Assembly: GCA_023429375.1 (NCBI GenBank)
Contig: JAEYVY010000021.1
Location: 1-34,725, forward strand
Length of the DNA: 34,725 nt
DNA from: Bacteroidota bacterium
GTDB lineage: Bacteria; Bacteroidota; Bacteroidia; Bacteroidales; Tannerellaceae
Reading direction: 5' to 3'
A program made the position numbers and the translations under genes. Under the pieces are notes generated by a model. The model was not told where the DNA came from. It made no database searches and saw nothing but the letters and a program-made list of their open reading frames with translations. Below are positions 1 through 7,210 of the stretch, piece by piece. The stretch's first letter is position 1, and each line of letters starts with the position of its first letter.

Positions 1-540
1 ATTTTTGGCGATGAAATCCTTCCATCCGGTATATTTCTTTTCTGAGACAGGATTGTTTGTCTGCAGATAATGACAAAGAGCCGCCGCCAATCCGTCGGTA
101 GCATCCAGTTGAGGCAGCATGGAGGATTCGGGTATATGCAAGATTCGTTGCAGCATACCGGCCACCTGCTCTTTCGATGCATTCCCATTGCCGGTGATAG
201 CCATTTTAATCTTAAGCGGTGCATACTCGAAGATAGGGACATCTCTGTTAAGAGCAGCCGACATGGCCACCCCTTGTGCCCGTCCCAGTTTGAGCATACT
301 CTGCACATTCTTCCCAAAGAAAGGCGCTTCGATAGCCAACTCGTCAGGATGATATTGATCGATTAGGGCCGTTACCCGTTCGAATATCTTGCGGAGGCGG
401 AGATAGTGATCGTCATATTTATTCAGTTGCAATACGCCAAGTGTTTCCAACCGTGGTTTGTTCCCATTGACAACCAGAATCCCATAACCCATCACAATCG
501 TTCCCGGGTCAATCCCTAATATGATGCGTTCCTTGCTCAT
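1..540 (-). CDS. ruvC: RuvC crossover junction endodeoxyribonuclease (3' end off the window)
   Basis: RuvC resolves Holliday junctions as a dimer together with RuvAB during recombinational repair. Translating the minus strand from the ATG at 538-540 gives 180 uninterrupted codons reaching the window edge, so only the last few residues of a normal-length RuvC are missing. The four acidic catalytic residues are visible at the family spacing: Asp11 in GIDPG, Glu71 in AIEAPFFGKN, and Asp146/Asp149 in LDATDGLAAAL. The start overlaps the stop of the upstream DUF4286 gene by four bases (ATGA), which indicates translational coupling in a two-gene unit. No ORF in the other frames here looks real. Confidence 0.96.
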   Translation of the reverse strand, partial: MSKERIILGIDPGTIVMGYGILVVNGNKPRLETLGVLQLNKYDDHYLRLRKIFERVTALIDQYHPDELAIEAPFFGKNVQSMLKLGRAQGVAMSAALNRDVPIFEYAPLKIKMAITGNGNASKEQVAGMLQRILHIPESSMLPQLDATDGLAAALCHYLQTNNPVSEKKYTGWKDFIAKN

Positions 541-851
541 TTCTGCCAGTCTATTTCCTCCAGAAGCGTACTGAAGCCAGCCACCTTATTGCCGAATTGG
601 GTCACTAATTTCTGATGCAGCGCCCGTCCTTCATTTTCCATCCAATAGTTCAAGGTGTCGATATTCTTGACGTGAAACTGAATCGAAAAGTTCACCCCTT
701 CATCTTCCGTCTCATGCAGAATTTTGCGAAGCAGTGGGTTCGTCAAAAAACCACTCGCACTTGCCTGAGGCAAATAAACCAATTTCAGGAAGTCTACAGC
801 CTCGTCCAAAACGCTCTTGTCAATATGAAAAGTCGTGTTGTAAATTATCAT
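537..851 (-). CDS. DUF4286 family protein
   Basis: A 104-residue cytoplasmic protein of the DUF4286 family, found mainly in Bacteroidota and of unknown function. The start was set at the ATG giving MIIYNTTFHID, because a longer in-frame version (to 920) would read through the -7 promoter box at 871-878 and has a non-conserved N-terminus. The protein has a ferredoxin-like alternating pattern and a Trp/Glu-rich end, with no signal peptide or catalytic motif. It lies immediately upstream of ruvC with an ATGA overlap, so the two are probably co-transcribed; this does not by itself imply a role in recombination. Family assignment is from recognition of the sequence pattern. Confidence 0.85.
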   Translation of the reverse strand: MIIYNTTFHIDKSVLDEAVDFLKLVYLPQASASGFLTNPLLRKILHETEDEGVNFSIQFHVKNIDTLNYWMENEGRALHQKLVTQFGNKVAGFSTLLEEIDWQK

Positions 852-870
852 TTTTCTTATTTTTAGACAA

Positions 871-878
871 CAAAGATA
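871..878 (-). promoter_or_regulatory. -7 promoter box for DUF4286-ruvC
   Basis: The minus strand reads TATCTTTG, a full match to the Bacteroidota -7 consensus TAnnTTTG, about 20 bases upstream of the DUF4286 start. No clear TTTG was found at the -33 position. Confidence 0.55.
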
Positions 879-898
879 GGATATATAAGGAAATCGGC

Positions 899-906
899 TA
901 TATTTG
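899..906 (+). promoter_or_regulatory. -7 promoter box for tRNA-Ala
   Basis: TATATTTG followed by CA matches the TAnnTTTG -7 consensus and lies 14 bases before the mature tRNA-Ala. With the box at 871-878 on the other strand it forms a compact divergent promoter pair. Confidence 0.6.
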
Positions 907-920
907 CAGACGTAAAACAT

Positions 921-994
921 GGGGCATTAGCTCATCTGGCTAGAGCGTTAGACTGGCAGTCTAAAGGTGATCGGTTCGAGTCCGATATGCTCCA
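921..994 (+). tRNA. tRNA-Ala(GGC)
   Basis: The sequence folds as a standard cloverleaf: acceptor GGGGCAT pairs with ATGCTCC at 987-993, the anticodon stem is TTAGA/TCTAA with loop CTGGCAG (anticodon GGC), and the T arm is ATCGG-TTCGAGT-CCGAT. Discriminator A is at 994 and no CCA is encoded. It decodes GCC/GCU alanine codons. Confidence 0.97.
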
Positions 995-1027
995 CTTCCT
1001 ATACAAAACAAACGAAAAACATTTTAA

Positions 1028-1060
1028 AGAGATGGAAAAATAAGCTTTCCATCTCTTTTT
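1028..1060 (+). terminator. Rho-independent terminator after tRNA-Ala
   Basis: A perfect 11-bp stem AGAGATGGAAA (1028-1038) with TTTCCATCTCT (1046-1056) is followed by a T run. It lies 33 bases after the tRNA. Confidence 0.85.
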
Positions 1061-1114
1061 AGTATGATACAAAGCGTAAATCATTGGACCTCAATAAAAT
1101 TTAATAATGCTATT

Positions 1115-1924
1115 ATGAAAACGAATTTGTGGTTTATTATCTTACTCTTGGTTACTTTTGTTAGCCTTCCCTTGAAGGCACAAGATGAATATCCGGCCAA
1201 TTATACTTCTGCGCCTCGTTTTAAGGCGTTAGTTTATTATACGCAACAAGCGGAAGAAGCACACGTTGTATTTGCCGAACAGGCCGTTACCTTTTTCAAG
1301 AGACTGAATTATGGAGATGGATATGTCTTAGAAGTAACAACCAATCTGTCTTTGTATCCCTATGAAAAACTTAAAGAATACGATGTTATTGTGATGCTGA
1401 ATGGAGCACCAACTACTGACTTCGAACGCAAAGCCTTTGAACAATACATGGAGAATGGAGGAGGATGGGTAGGTTTTCATTCGGCGGCTTACAATGATAA
1501 ACGTACAAATTGGCCCTGGTTCGTACAGTTCCTTGGCGGAGGAGTGTTTTATTGTAACAACTGGCCACCACAACCCGCCAAGGTTGTTGTTGATAACCCC
1601 GGCCATCCAGTCATGAAGAATTTACCTGAAACATTTATTGTTCCCGAAAGTGAATGGTATCAATGGAACCCCAGTCCCCGGAAGAATAAAGATGTTGAGG
1701 TTTTGTTAAGCCTTTCACCAGACAATTATCCAATGGGTATAAAAGATGTGGTGAATTTTGGTGATTTCCCGATTGTTTGGACGAACAAAAACTATCGGAT
1801 GATTTATCTGAATATGGGTCATGGAGATGATGAGTTTACCGACTCCACGCAAAAACTATTATTTATTAATGCTTTTCGCTGGGTACTAAGCGTAGATAAA
1901 AAAGGTGATCCGTTTAAAAAATGA
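1115..1924 (+). CDS. Exported ThuA-like domain protein
   Basis: A 269-residue exported protein with a ThuA-like (class I glutamine amidotransferase-like fold) domain, a family often found beside sugar dehydrogenases and PUL genes in Bacteroidota; its reaction is not established. The N-terminus MKTNLWFIILLLVTF with a cut after PLKAQ looks like a signal peptidase I leader, so the start was placed at 1115 rather than the in-frame ATG at 1064, which would bury the leader. Family hallmarks are a YDVIVML strand, GGGWVGFHSA around residue 115, a GHPVMKNLP segment and a final GHGDDEF strand-turn. The next ORF overlaps its stop (ATGA at 1921) but ends after 24 codons, suggesting that a downstream operon partner has been lost. 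Confidence 0.85.
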   Translation: MKTNLWFIILLLVTFVSLPLKAQDEYPANYTSAPRFKALVYYTQQAEEAHVVFAEQAVTFFKRLNYGDGYVLEVTTNLSLYPYEKLKEYDVIVMLNGAPTTDFERKAFEQYMENGGGWVGFHSAAYNDKRTNWPWFVQFLGGGVFYCNNWPPQPAKVVVDNPGHPVMKNLPETFIVPESEWYQWNPSPRKNKDVEVLLSLSPDNYPMGIKDVVNFGDFPIVWTNKNYRMIYLNMGHGDDEFTDSTQKLLFINAFRWVLSVDKKGDPFKK

Positions 1925-1995
1925 AAAAAGGAATGAATAAAATAGCACTGATCTCTTTTTTGAGTTGTGCTTCATTAATCCAAATCAACCCCTAA
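1921..1995 (+). pseudogene. 24-codon stub of a lost operon partner
   Basis: An ATG overlapping the ThuA stop by four bases opens a frame reading MKKGMNKIALISFLSC and ending at a TAA (1993-1995). A basic start, a hydrophobic run and a lipobox-like SFLSC are what is expected of the first residues of a lipoprotein or other exported partner of ThuA, and then the frame stops and non-coding sequence begins. The best reading is a deletion remnant of the next operon gene; a real 24-residue peptide is less likely. Confidence 0.45.
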
Positions 1996-2025
1996 AAAAA
2001 CAGAGAATTTTAAGCCCTGTTTTTT
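1995..2025 (+). terminator. Possible terminator after the ThuA unit
   Basis: AAAAAACAG (1995-2003) can pair with CTGTTTTTT (2017-2025) around a 13-base loop. The stem is AT-rich, so it is a modest candidate that might act on both strands. Confidence 0.4.
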
Positions 2026-2073
2026 ATGTATTCATCCCTATGTTGTAAGTGTATGATAATCAAATAAATAAAA

Positions 2074-2225
2074 CATATCGATGGTTTTTAAAAAACATCT
2101 CGAACGTTTTTAAAAAAGATCGGGGTGTTTTTTTAAAACCATCGGGATGATTTTTTACAATTTTCGAGACGTTGAAAAACAAGCCTTGAGGTTTTTGAAA
2201 CGACATCGAGATGAGTGCTGAAAAA
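2074..2225. repeat. Degenerate ~22-nt repeat array, copy 1
   Basis: Units begin at 2074, 2096, 2118, 2140 and 2162, exactly 22 bases apart, with two weaker ones near 2184 and 2204. Each has a CATC(T/G)CGA-like head and a T-run/A-run tail. Forward units (CATCTCGAACG) and inverted units (ATCGGGGTG) are mixed, so neighbouring units form imperfect palindromes: 2096-2111 against 2112-2127. The array lies in the 322-base gap between the ThuA stub and the GNAT gene. A second copy is at 33240-33426. There are no unique spacers, so it is not a CRISPR array. The remaining sequence of this gap (2026-2073) shows nothing recognisable. Confidence 0.75.
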
Positions 2226-2246
2226 AATGATTAAAAAAATAATGAA

Positions 2247-2678
2247 ATGAGTCTAATTAGAAAGCGAGAAGAAAAGGATGAAAATGCGATAGTAGATGTT
2301 TGGTTTGAAGCATCAAACTTGGCTCATTCATTTTTGGCAAGTGACTATGTTGAAAAAGAGAAAAGAGATTTGAGGGAGGTATATCTGCCAAATGCTGAGA
2401 CATGGGTTTACGAAGACGATAATACAGTTGTCGGCTTTATCAGTATGCTCGGAAACGAGATTGGAGGACTATTCGTCTTACCCAGCCATCACACAAAAGG
2501 AATAGGAACAAGCCTCGTGAATTTTGTAAAGGAAAGATACGGAGAATTAGAAGTAGAAGTATTCGAGGAAAACCAGATAGGTAGAGCCTTCTACCAAAAA
2601 TACGGCTTTAAACAAATCAAAAGCTATCACCACACAGAAAGCAAATGTGAGATGCTGAGGTTGCGTTATAAGGGGTGA
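2247..2678 (+). CDS. GNAT family N-acetyltransferase (YjaB-like)
   Basis: A 143-residue cytoplasmic acetyl-CoA-dependent N-acetyltransferase. The fold order is clear: N-terminal beta-alpha (IRKREEKDENAIVDVW), a central WVYEDDNTVVGF beta hairpin, the acetyl-CoA loop with KGIGTSL near residue 84, and the terminal beta-bulge GRAFYQKYGFK typical of GNATs. The ASNLAHSFL and Y/L-rich N-terminal half resembles E. coli YjaB and its relatives; the substrate is unknown. It stands alone, just downstream of the repeat array, and is unusually rich in A and G on the coding strand compared with its neighbours, which might reflect recent acquisition. Confidence 0.87.
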   Translation: MSLIRKREEKDENAIVDVWFEASNLAHSFLASDYVEKEKRDLREVYLPNAETWVYEDDNTVVGFISMLGNEIGGLFVLPSHHTKGIGTSLVNFVKERYGELEVEVFEENQIGRAFYQKYGFKQIKSYHHTESKCEMLRLRYKG

Positions 2679-2746
2679 GGAGTTTCTGTGAAATTACAAT
2701 TGAGAAATTCTTTTGACTAATCAAACTTGTGCTATCAAATTTCAAT

Positions 2747-3937
2747 CTAATTAAACTTAACAAACAGGTAGATATTGTTGTCTTCGTCTTCATTTAAAGC
2801 AGCTACAATTTCTTTCAATTTTCCACTTAGTCTGTTTTCCGTATAGGCCTCTCTGAGCTCAACGATATCTAATTCAAAATGATATTCATCCTCTGAATAA
2901 TGCGAAAAACGAGGATTGAAATAAAAGTCTTTTCCTTTATAATCAGAGAGGATAAACTTCTGACGAAATATTTCATTTGTACTTTTGTCTCGTACATAAA
3001 ATTTTGCCTCAGGGGACTCTCCTTCCTTAGAGTAGGAATAAACGGAAATAAATTGAAATTCACCCATTTCCATGCAAATATCCATTACTTTTAGAGGATT
3101 AAGTGTGCTTAATAGAGGCTTTTTATGCATATAAGGGGTTAATACTCGATCATTGTTGTAAAGAAAAACCGTATCGTTTTCCGGATTGAAAAGGAAAAGA
3201 CCATTTGGAGATTTTCTTACGCGGGCGTAATTAACTTGACCAAAAAAGGTACCTTCAAGATTTTTGTAGCTTAAGTCAATATTCTTGCGTGGCAAATTGA
3301 TGTATTCAAGAACGGCTCCATCCGTTTTAGAAATAAGGTAGAAAGACGAATCTTCTACTTGTTCCGAAAATACTATATTTTCATTTGAATTAGCATTGAT
3401 GGTACTTTGCCACAAACTAGTATTGTCATATACCAAAATGGAATTATCATCGAATAAAGCCATTTGACCTCCAATATTCCTTTGAGGCAAGGTTAACTTC
3501 CTTTTGTATGCACCAGTTGAAGAATAAACTTTTATATAATCACTAATATCAGGAGAAATAAATACCTCATCTGATGCTTCATCGTACATTACATAAGTAG
3601 CATCTAGGTACTCTTCCGGCCCTTGCCCTCTGCGATTAAAACGTGACTTGGGGTTTCCTTCTTTAGAGAACAACAGTACACTATTCGAAGAACGATCTAC
3701 GACAATAATTGTATTTTCCGTTACGTAGTTGATCTTACCTTTGAAAATGAAGTCAGCACTATCCGTGTTTAACTGTATATAAGTGATATCTGCTATATCT
3801 GTCAAATTGATTACCTTTTCAGGATAGTCTTCCTTGATATCAATGTAAGGCAACTCTTCGTGTGCACGTTTTTCTAAAGAACAGCTAATAACAAAAACGA
3901 ATACCAAGCACAAAAGTATATTTTTATTCATTTTCAT
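2747..3937 (-). CDS. Six-bladed beta-propeller lipoprotein
   Basis: A 396-residue lipoprotein of the Bacteroidota six-bladed beta-propeller group (related to DUF4934/DUF5128 families). The leader MKMNKNILLCLVFVFVISC carries a lipobox ending at Cys19. After it come an IDIKEDYPEKVINLTDIAD strand, a family-typical YIQL segment, and repeated WD/NHL-like blades such as IIVVDRSSNSVLLFSKEG followed by FNRRGQGPEEY. That arrangement (a 'conserved D-x-x-x-x-x-x-V-x-x-F-x-x-x-G' blade, then GxGPEEY) is the family hallmark. Function is unknown, and members are usually predicted surface or periplasmic. It is a monocistronic minus-strand gene. The start could be Met1 or Met3. Confidence 0.82.
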   Translation of the reverse strand: MKMNKNILLCLVFVFVISCSLEKRAHEELPYIDIKEDYPEKVINLTDIADITYIQLNTDSADFIFKGKINYVTENTIIVVDRSSNSVLLFSKEGNPKSRFNRRGQGPEEYLDATYVMYDEASDEVFISPDISDYIKVYSSTGAYKRKLTLPQRNIGGQMALFDDNSILVYDNTSLWQSTINANSNENIVFSEQVEDSSFYLISKTDGAVLEYINLPRKNIDLSYKNLEGTFFGQVNYARVRKSPNGLFLFNPENDTVFLYNNDRVLTPYMHKKPLLSTLNPLKVMDICMEMGEFQFISVYSYSKEGESPEAKFYVRDKSTNEIFRQKFILSDYKGKDFYFNPRFSHYSEDEYHFELDIVELREAYTENRLSGKLKEIVAALNEDEDNNIYLFVKFN

Positions 3938-4248
3938 ATTCTTTTTTTATAAAGATAAAACTACTTAGCTTAATATCCTTGTTTTGAATCAAATACTTAT
4001 TCATTTGTAAATAAAATGATTATAATCATTAACCCTTGGTCTGTCAAGTTTTTAGGGACTTGAACTCACACAGCAATATGAATCCATTCTTTTTAACCTC
4101 AATCTGACAACTTTAGTTTATTTAGCAGTATAACTATCCTATATTTAGATATTTTTGTGTTTACATCGTAGTTTTTGGAACTGAACTTGATAAATATGAA
4201 TATCGGTCAACTGAAAAATGAAAAAACACACAGCAAAATAAGAATAGT
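3938..4248. other. Intergenic region between divergent lipoprotein and sulfatase genes
   Basis: These 311 bases are AT-rich and hold no plausible gene. They contain a small inverted repeat CAAGT/ACTTG near 4038-4060 and a -7 box for the sulfatase (4150-4157). A short in-register start MKKHTAK at 4218 runs into TAA after seven codons. It would join the sulfatase leader if one base were lost, so the original start of that gene may have been there. Confidence 0.4.
4150..4157 (+). promoter_or_regulatory. -7 promoter box upstream of the sulfatase
   Basis: TATTTTTG matches TAnnTTTG and sits about 90 bases before the sulfatase start. No TTTG at the expected -33 spacing is present, so the call rests on one box. 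Confidence 0.35.
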
Positions 4249-5814
4249 ATGCATGTTAGATTGGAGTTACTATACGGATTAAGCCTGGTATCATTTGTGG
4301 GATGTGGTGGTGCGTCCAAGTTCGGTGAAAACAAGAAAACAGCTGCATCGCCCAATGTTATCTTTATTGTTGCGGATGATTTGGGGTATGGCGATATCAG
4401 CTGCTATGGTGCACATCGGGTCAGCACGCCTAATGTAGACCGGCTGGCTTCGGATGGGTTGCATTTTACGGATGCTCATGCGGTGGCATCGACGAGTACT
4501 CCTTCACGTTATGCTTTGTTTACCGGGCATTACAGTTGGCGACGTAATGATATCGGGATTGCAACCGGCGATGCGAGTATGGTGATTCGTCCGGAACAAA
4601 CCACTGTTGCCGATATATTCAAGTCGGCCGGTTATACCACCGGTGCGATTGGGAAATGGCATTTGGGGATGGGAACAGAAACGAGTAAGCAGGACTGGAA
4701 TGGAACAGTGACACCCGGACCGAGTGATTTGGGCTTTGACTATTCTTATTTGATGGCAGCGACAGGCGACCGTGTTCCCTGTGTGTGGATGGAAAATCAG
4801 AAAGTTGCAAATTATGATCTGTCGGCTCCTATAGCTGTTAGTTATAAAGAACCTTTCTCCGCAGAACCTTTAGGTAAAGATCATCCGGAACTTTTAACCA
4901 AGTTGAAGCCTTCTCCTAACCATGGACACGGTATGGCCATAGTGAACGGCATCTCTCGTATTGGATATATGACGGGAGGCGGTACCGCTTTGTGAGAAGA
5001 TGAGAATATTGCTGATTCGATTGCGGCTAAGGCGGTTCGGTTTATTGATCTCAATAAAGATGTGTCTTTCTTCTTGTATGTTGGGACAAACGATATCCAT
5101 GTTCCGCGTTATCCGCATGAACGTTTTCGTGATAAGAGCGACATGGGGTATCGTGGGGATGCGATCCTGCAATTCGATTGGACGGTTGGTGAAATTATAA
5201 AAGCACTGGAAGTAGCCGGCATTTATGAAAATACGATGATTGTATTAACGAGCGATAATGGTCCTGTTGTAGATGACGGATATGCGGATCGCGCCGTGGA
5301 ACTTTTGGGCGATCACCGTCCGTGGAGAGAATTTCGCGGAGGTAAATACAGTAATTTTGAAGCTGGAACACGGGTGCCTTTTATCGTATGCTGGCCTGAA
5401 CAAGTTAAGCCGGGTGTATCAGATGCATTGTTTTCTCACATTGATTTGTTTGCCTCCATGGAAAAGCTGACAGGGCAAAAGATGGATGAAGAAGCGGGAT
5501 CGGATAGCCAAGACTACCTGACGGTATTGACCGGTGAAAGCCAGAAGGGACGAGGATATGTAATTGAATTTGCTGGCTCCTTGTCTATCAGTGACGGCGA
5601 GTGGAAATATATTACACCGAATGATGGAGTTACCTACAATAAGTTGACAAATACGGAACTTGGAAACTCAAAAGAAGATCAGCTTTATAATCTTCGTGAA
5701 GATATCGGCGAGAAAATTAATTTGGCATCTCAGTATCCTGACAAGGTGGAAGCGTTTAAAAAGATTCTCGAACAAGAAAAAGAGAAAGGCTACAGACTGC
5801 CTTGGGGCAAGTAA
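4249..5814 (+). pseudogene. Sulfatase interrupted by an in-frame TGA
   Basis: A family S1 type sulfatase that would hydrolyse sulfate esters of glycans or aryl compounds outside the cytoplasm. The leader with FVGC at 16-19 predicts a lipoprotein. The active-site signature is the serine form STPSR (83-87), which needs an anSME enzyme to form formylglycine. Metal Asp43-Asp44 (ADDLGYGD), GKWHLG (135-140), NDIHVPR and SDNGPV are all present. However, codon 249 (4993-4995) is TGA, and the same frame continues on both sides with perfect family sequence (TAL-stop-EDENIAD). Relatives have Trp at this place, so a TGG-to-TGA change is likely. The first fragment lacks the distal SDNG metal site, so without readthrough the product should be inactive. 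Confidence 0.85.
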
Positions 5815-5839
5815 ACCTATTTATCAACTACATAAAAAC

Positions 5840-5875
5840 AAACAAGCTCATAATCGTAAAATTATGGGCTTGTTT
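5840..5875. terminator. Bidirectional terminator between convergent sulfatase and cupin genes
   Basis: A 15-bp stem with one G-U pair joins 5840-5854 (AAACAAGCTCATAAT) to 5861-5875 (ATTATGGGCTTGTTT), flanked by A-rich and T-rich ends. It sits between the two convergent stops. Confidence 0.85.
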
Positions 5876-5893
5876 ATCTTCCATTTAACTGTT

Positions 5894-6388
5894 TTATTCC
5901 TTTACAGGGCTATTGTATTCTTCATCTGTTACTGGTTCCATCCATACTACACTTCCTTTACTTTGCCAGGTAGAGATAGCGATATGTTCGAATTCGGAAT
6001 CAGGTGCAGCTCCGTGCCAATGTATAACATCGGGGTATATTTCGACTACATCGCCTACGTTTAGAACTTGTATAGGCTTATCTTTTTCTTGATAATACCC
6101 TTTCCCTCTGATGGCAATCAATATCTGACCTCCGGGATGCGAATGCCAATTATTCCTTGCTCCAGCTTCAAATATAACATTACCAATTGTCAAGTCAAAT
6201 GTCTCCTTGTTGGTGACTAGCATTTGCAGCCAGGAGTTTCCTTGGAAATAATCATTCGTTATTAAATTGCCTTTCGGGAATATTGCATTTTCCATTGTAA
6301 TAATCGGTTTGTCTTCTTTTTTCGTTTCATTAGTACATCCCGAGAACAGGAATAAAACCAGCGTAAGGAATGTGAATGTTTTTTTCAT
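5894..6388 (-). CDS. Cupin domain lipoprotein
   Basis: A 164-residue lipoprotein (leader ending FLFSGC, Cys18) with one cupin barrel. Motif 1 reads GARNNWHSHPGGQ: His82, His84 and Gln88 in the metal-binding positions, with Gln replacing the usual Glu. Motif 2 supplies His123 in PDVIHWHG. The metal and the reaction cannot be told from sequence; cupins of this small type are often paired with carboxymuconolactone-decarboxylase proteins, as here, 20 bases downstream of that gene. It is the last gene of the minus-strand cluster and ends at the shared terminator 5840-5875. Export suggests it acts on an extracytoplasmic substrate or is surface-bound. Confidence 0.85.
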   Translation of the reverse strand: MKKTFTFLTLVLFLFSGCTNETKKEDKPIITMENAIFPKGNLITNDYFQGNSWLQMLVTNKETFDLTIGNVIFEAGARNNWHSHPGGQILIAIRGKGYYQEKDKPIQVLNVGDVVEIYPDVIHWHGAAPDSEFEHIAISTWQSKGSVVWMEPVTDEEYNSPVKE

Positions 6389-6408
6389 TTTTGATATTCT
6401 TAATTATG

Positions 6409-7149
6409 TTACTTATTAGCAGCTAATACTTCATCTAATACTTTTTGTGTAGCATTTGCTTCATTCGCACCTAGAGTTGTCTCTATGGTTGAAATAAAAT
6501 GCTGCAGCTGCTCTTTTGTTATTCCTAGATTTAGACAAATGTTCATATGAGAGCGAAGCATGGGTTCAGCTTTTCCAATACTGCTAATTACAGAGATTGT
6601 AACCAATTCTCTTTCGATATAGGTAAGCACATCGCGTTCAAAAATATCAGCAAATAAGTGCTCCTTTAGAAATATTTCTATTTCAGGGGCAAATTCGGCA
6701 TAGCCGGTTCTAGTGCCATCTTGGGGTGTGCCTGTTAATTCTCCTAGAATATCTTTGCCTCGATCATATTTACTTCGATCATCATTTATGGGAGAAGCTT
6801 CTTTGCCTATGACATCATGAATCCCTTTTGCCTTGCGATCTTTCAGAACTTCCATGAATGTTTGTAGCCCTCGGATACTTCTGGGGAAACCACAATAGGC
6901 ATAGGAGTGCACAATGGCTTCTTTAATTTGATTGATAGTCAGTCCGCTGTCCAATCCTTTGTTGAGGTAAGAGTTTAACGCCTGCAAGTTACCATTAGCT
7001 GTCAACGCACCGATTGAGATAAGTTTTTGTTGCTTATCCGTTAATTGATTAATGGAGTCGAATCCATCCTGAGCGTGTATTTGGAATGTGAGAAGTATTA
7101 GTAACATGTTCAATCCTAAATATTTCCTCACGTTTATTATTTTCTCCAT
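6409..7149 (-). CDS. Exported carboxymuconolactone-decarboxylase-like protein (two CMD repeats)
   Basis: A 246-residue protein with two CMD/AhpD-like helical repeats: the first ends in KEAIVHSYAYCGFPRSIRG (His81, Cys86), the second has RELVTISVISSIGKAEPMLRSHMNICLNLG. Single-domain relatives decarboxylate gamma-carboxymuconolactone or act as peroxidases through CxxC; no CxxC is present here, so peroxidase activity is doubtful. The start at 7149 gives a leader MEKIINVRKYLGLNMLLILLT ending HAQ, a likely signal peptidase I site. An upstream in-frame ATG at 7221 would overlap the carboxylesterase stop and spoil the leader. Sixty-odd bases separate it from the carboxylesterase, so they are probably one transcript. 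An exported CMD protein is unusual, since most are cytoplasmic. Confidence 0.83.
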   Translation of the reverse strand: MEKIINVRKYLGLNMLLILLTFQIHAQDGFDSINQLTDKQQKLISIGALTANGNLQALNSYLNKGLDSGLTINQIKEAIVHSYAYCGFPRSIRGLQTFMEVLKDRKAKGIHDVIGKEASPINDDRSKYDRGKDILGELTGTPQDGTRTGYAEFAPEIEIFLKEHLFADIFERDVLTYIERELVTISVISSIGKAEPMLRSHMNICLNLGITKEQLQHFISTIETTLGANEANATQKVLDEVLAANK

Positions 7150-7210
7150 TGTATATACTTGTTTTTTTAATCTGTTTGCATAGTTGGCATAAGCGCGAAT
7201 GATTGTTTTA

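Noticed and set aside
70..366. Plus-strand ORFs of 98 and 77 codons opposite ruvC
   Set aside because: They are antisense shadows of ruvC, whose catalytic motifs are complete in the other frame.
2074..2225. CRISPR interpretation of the 22-nt arrays
   Set aside because: The units are degenerate and directly contiguous, with no unique spacers, no near-identical repeats and no cas genes.
4993..4995. TGA as a selenocysteine codon in the sulfatase
   Set aside because: The family position is Trp, not Cys, no redox role exists there, and no SECIS-like hairpin is evident after it.
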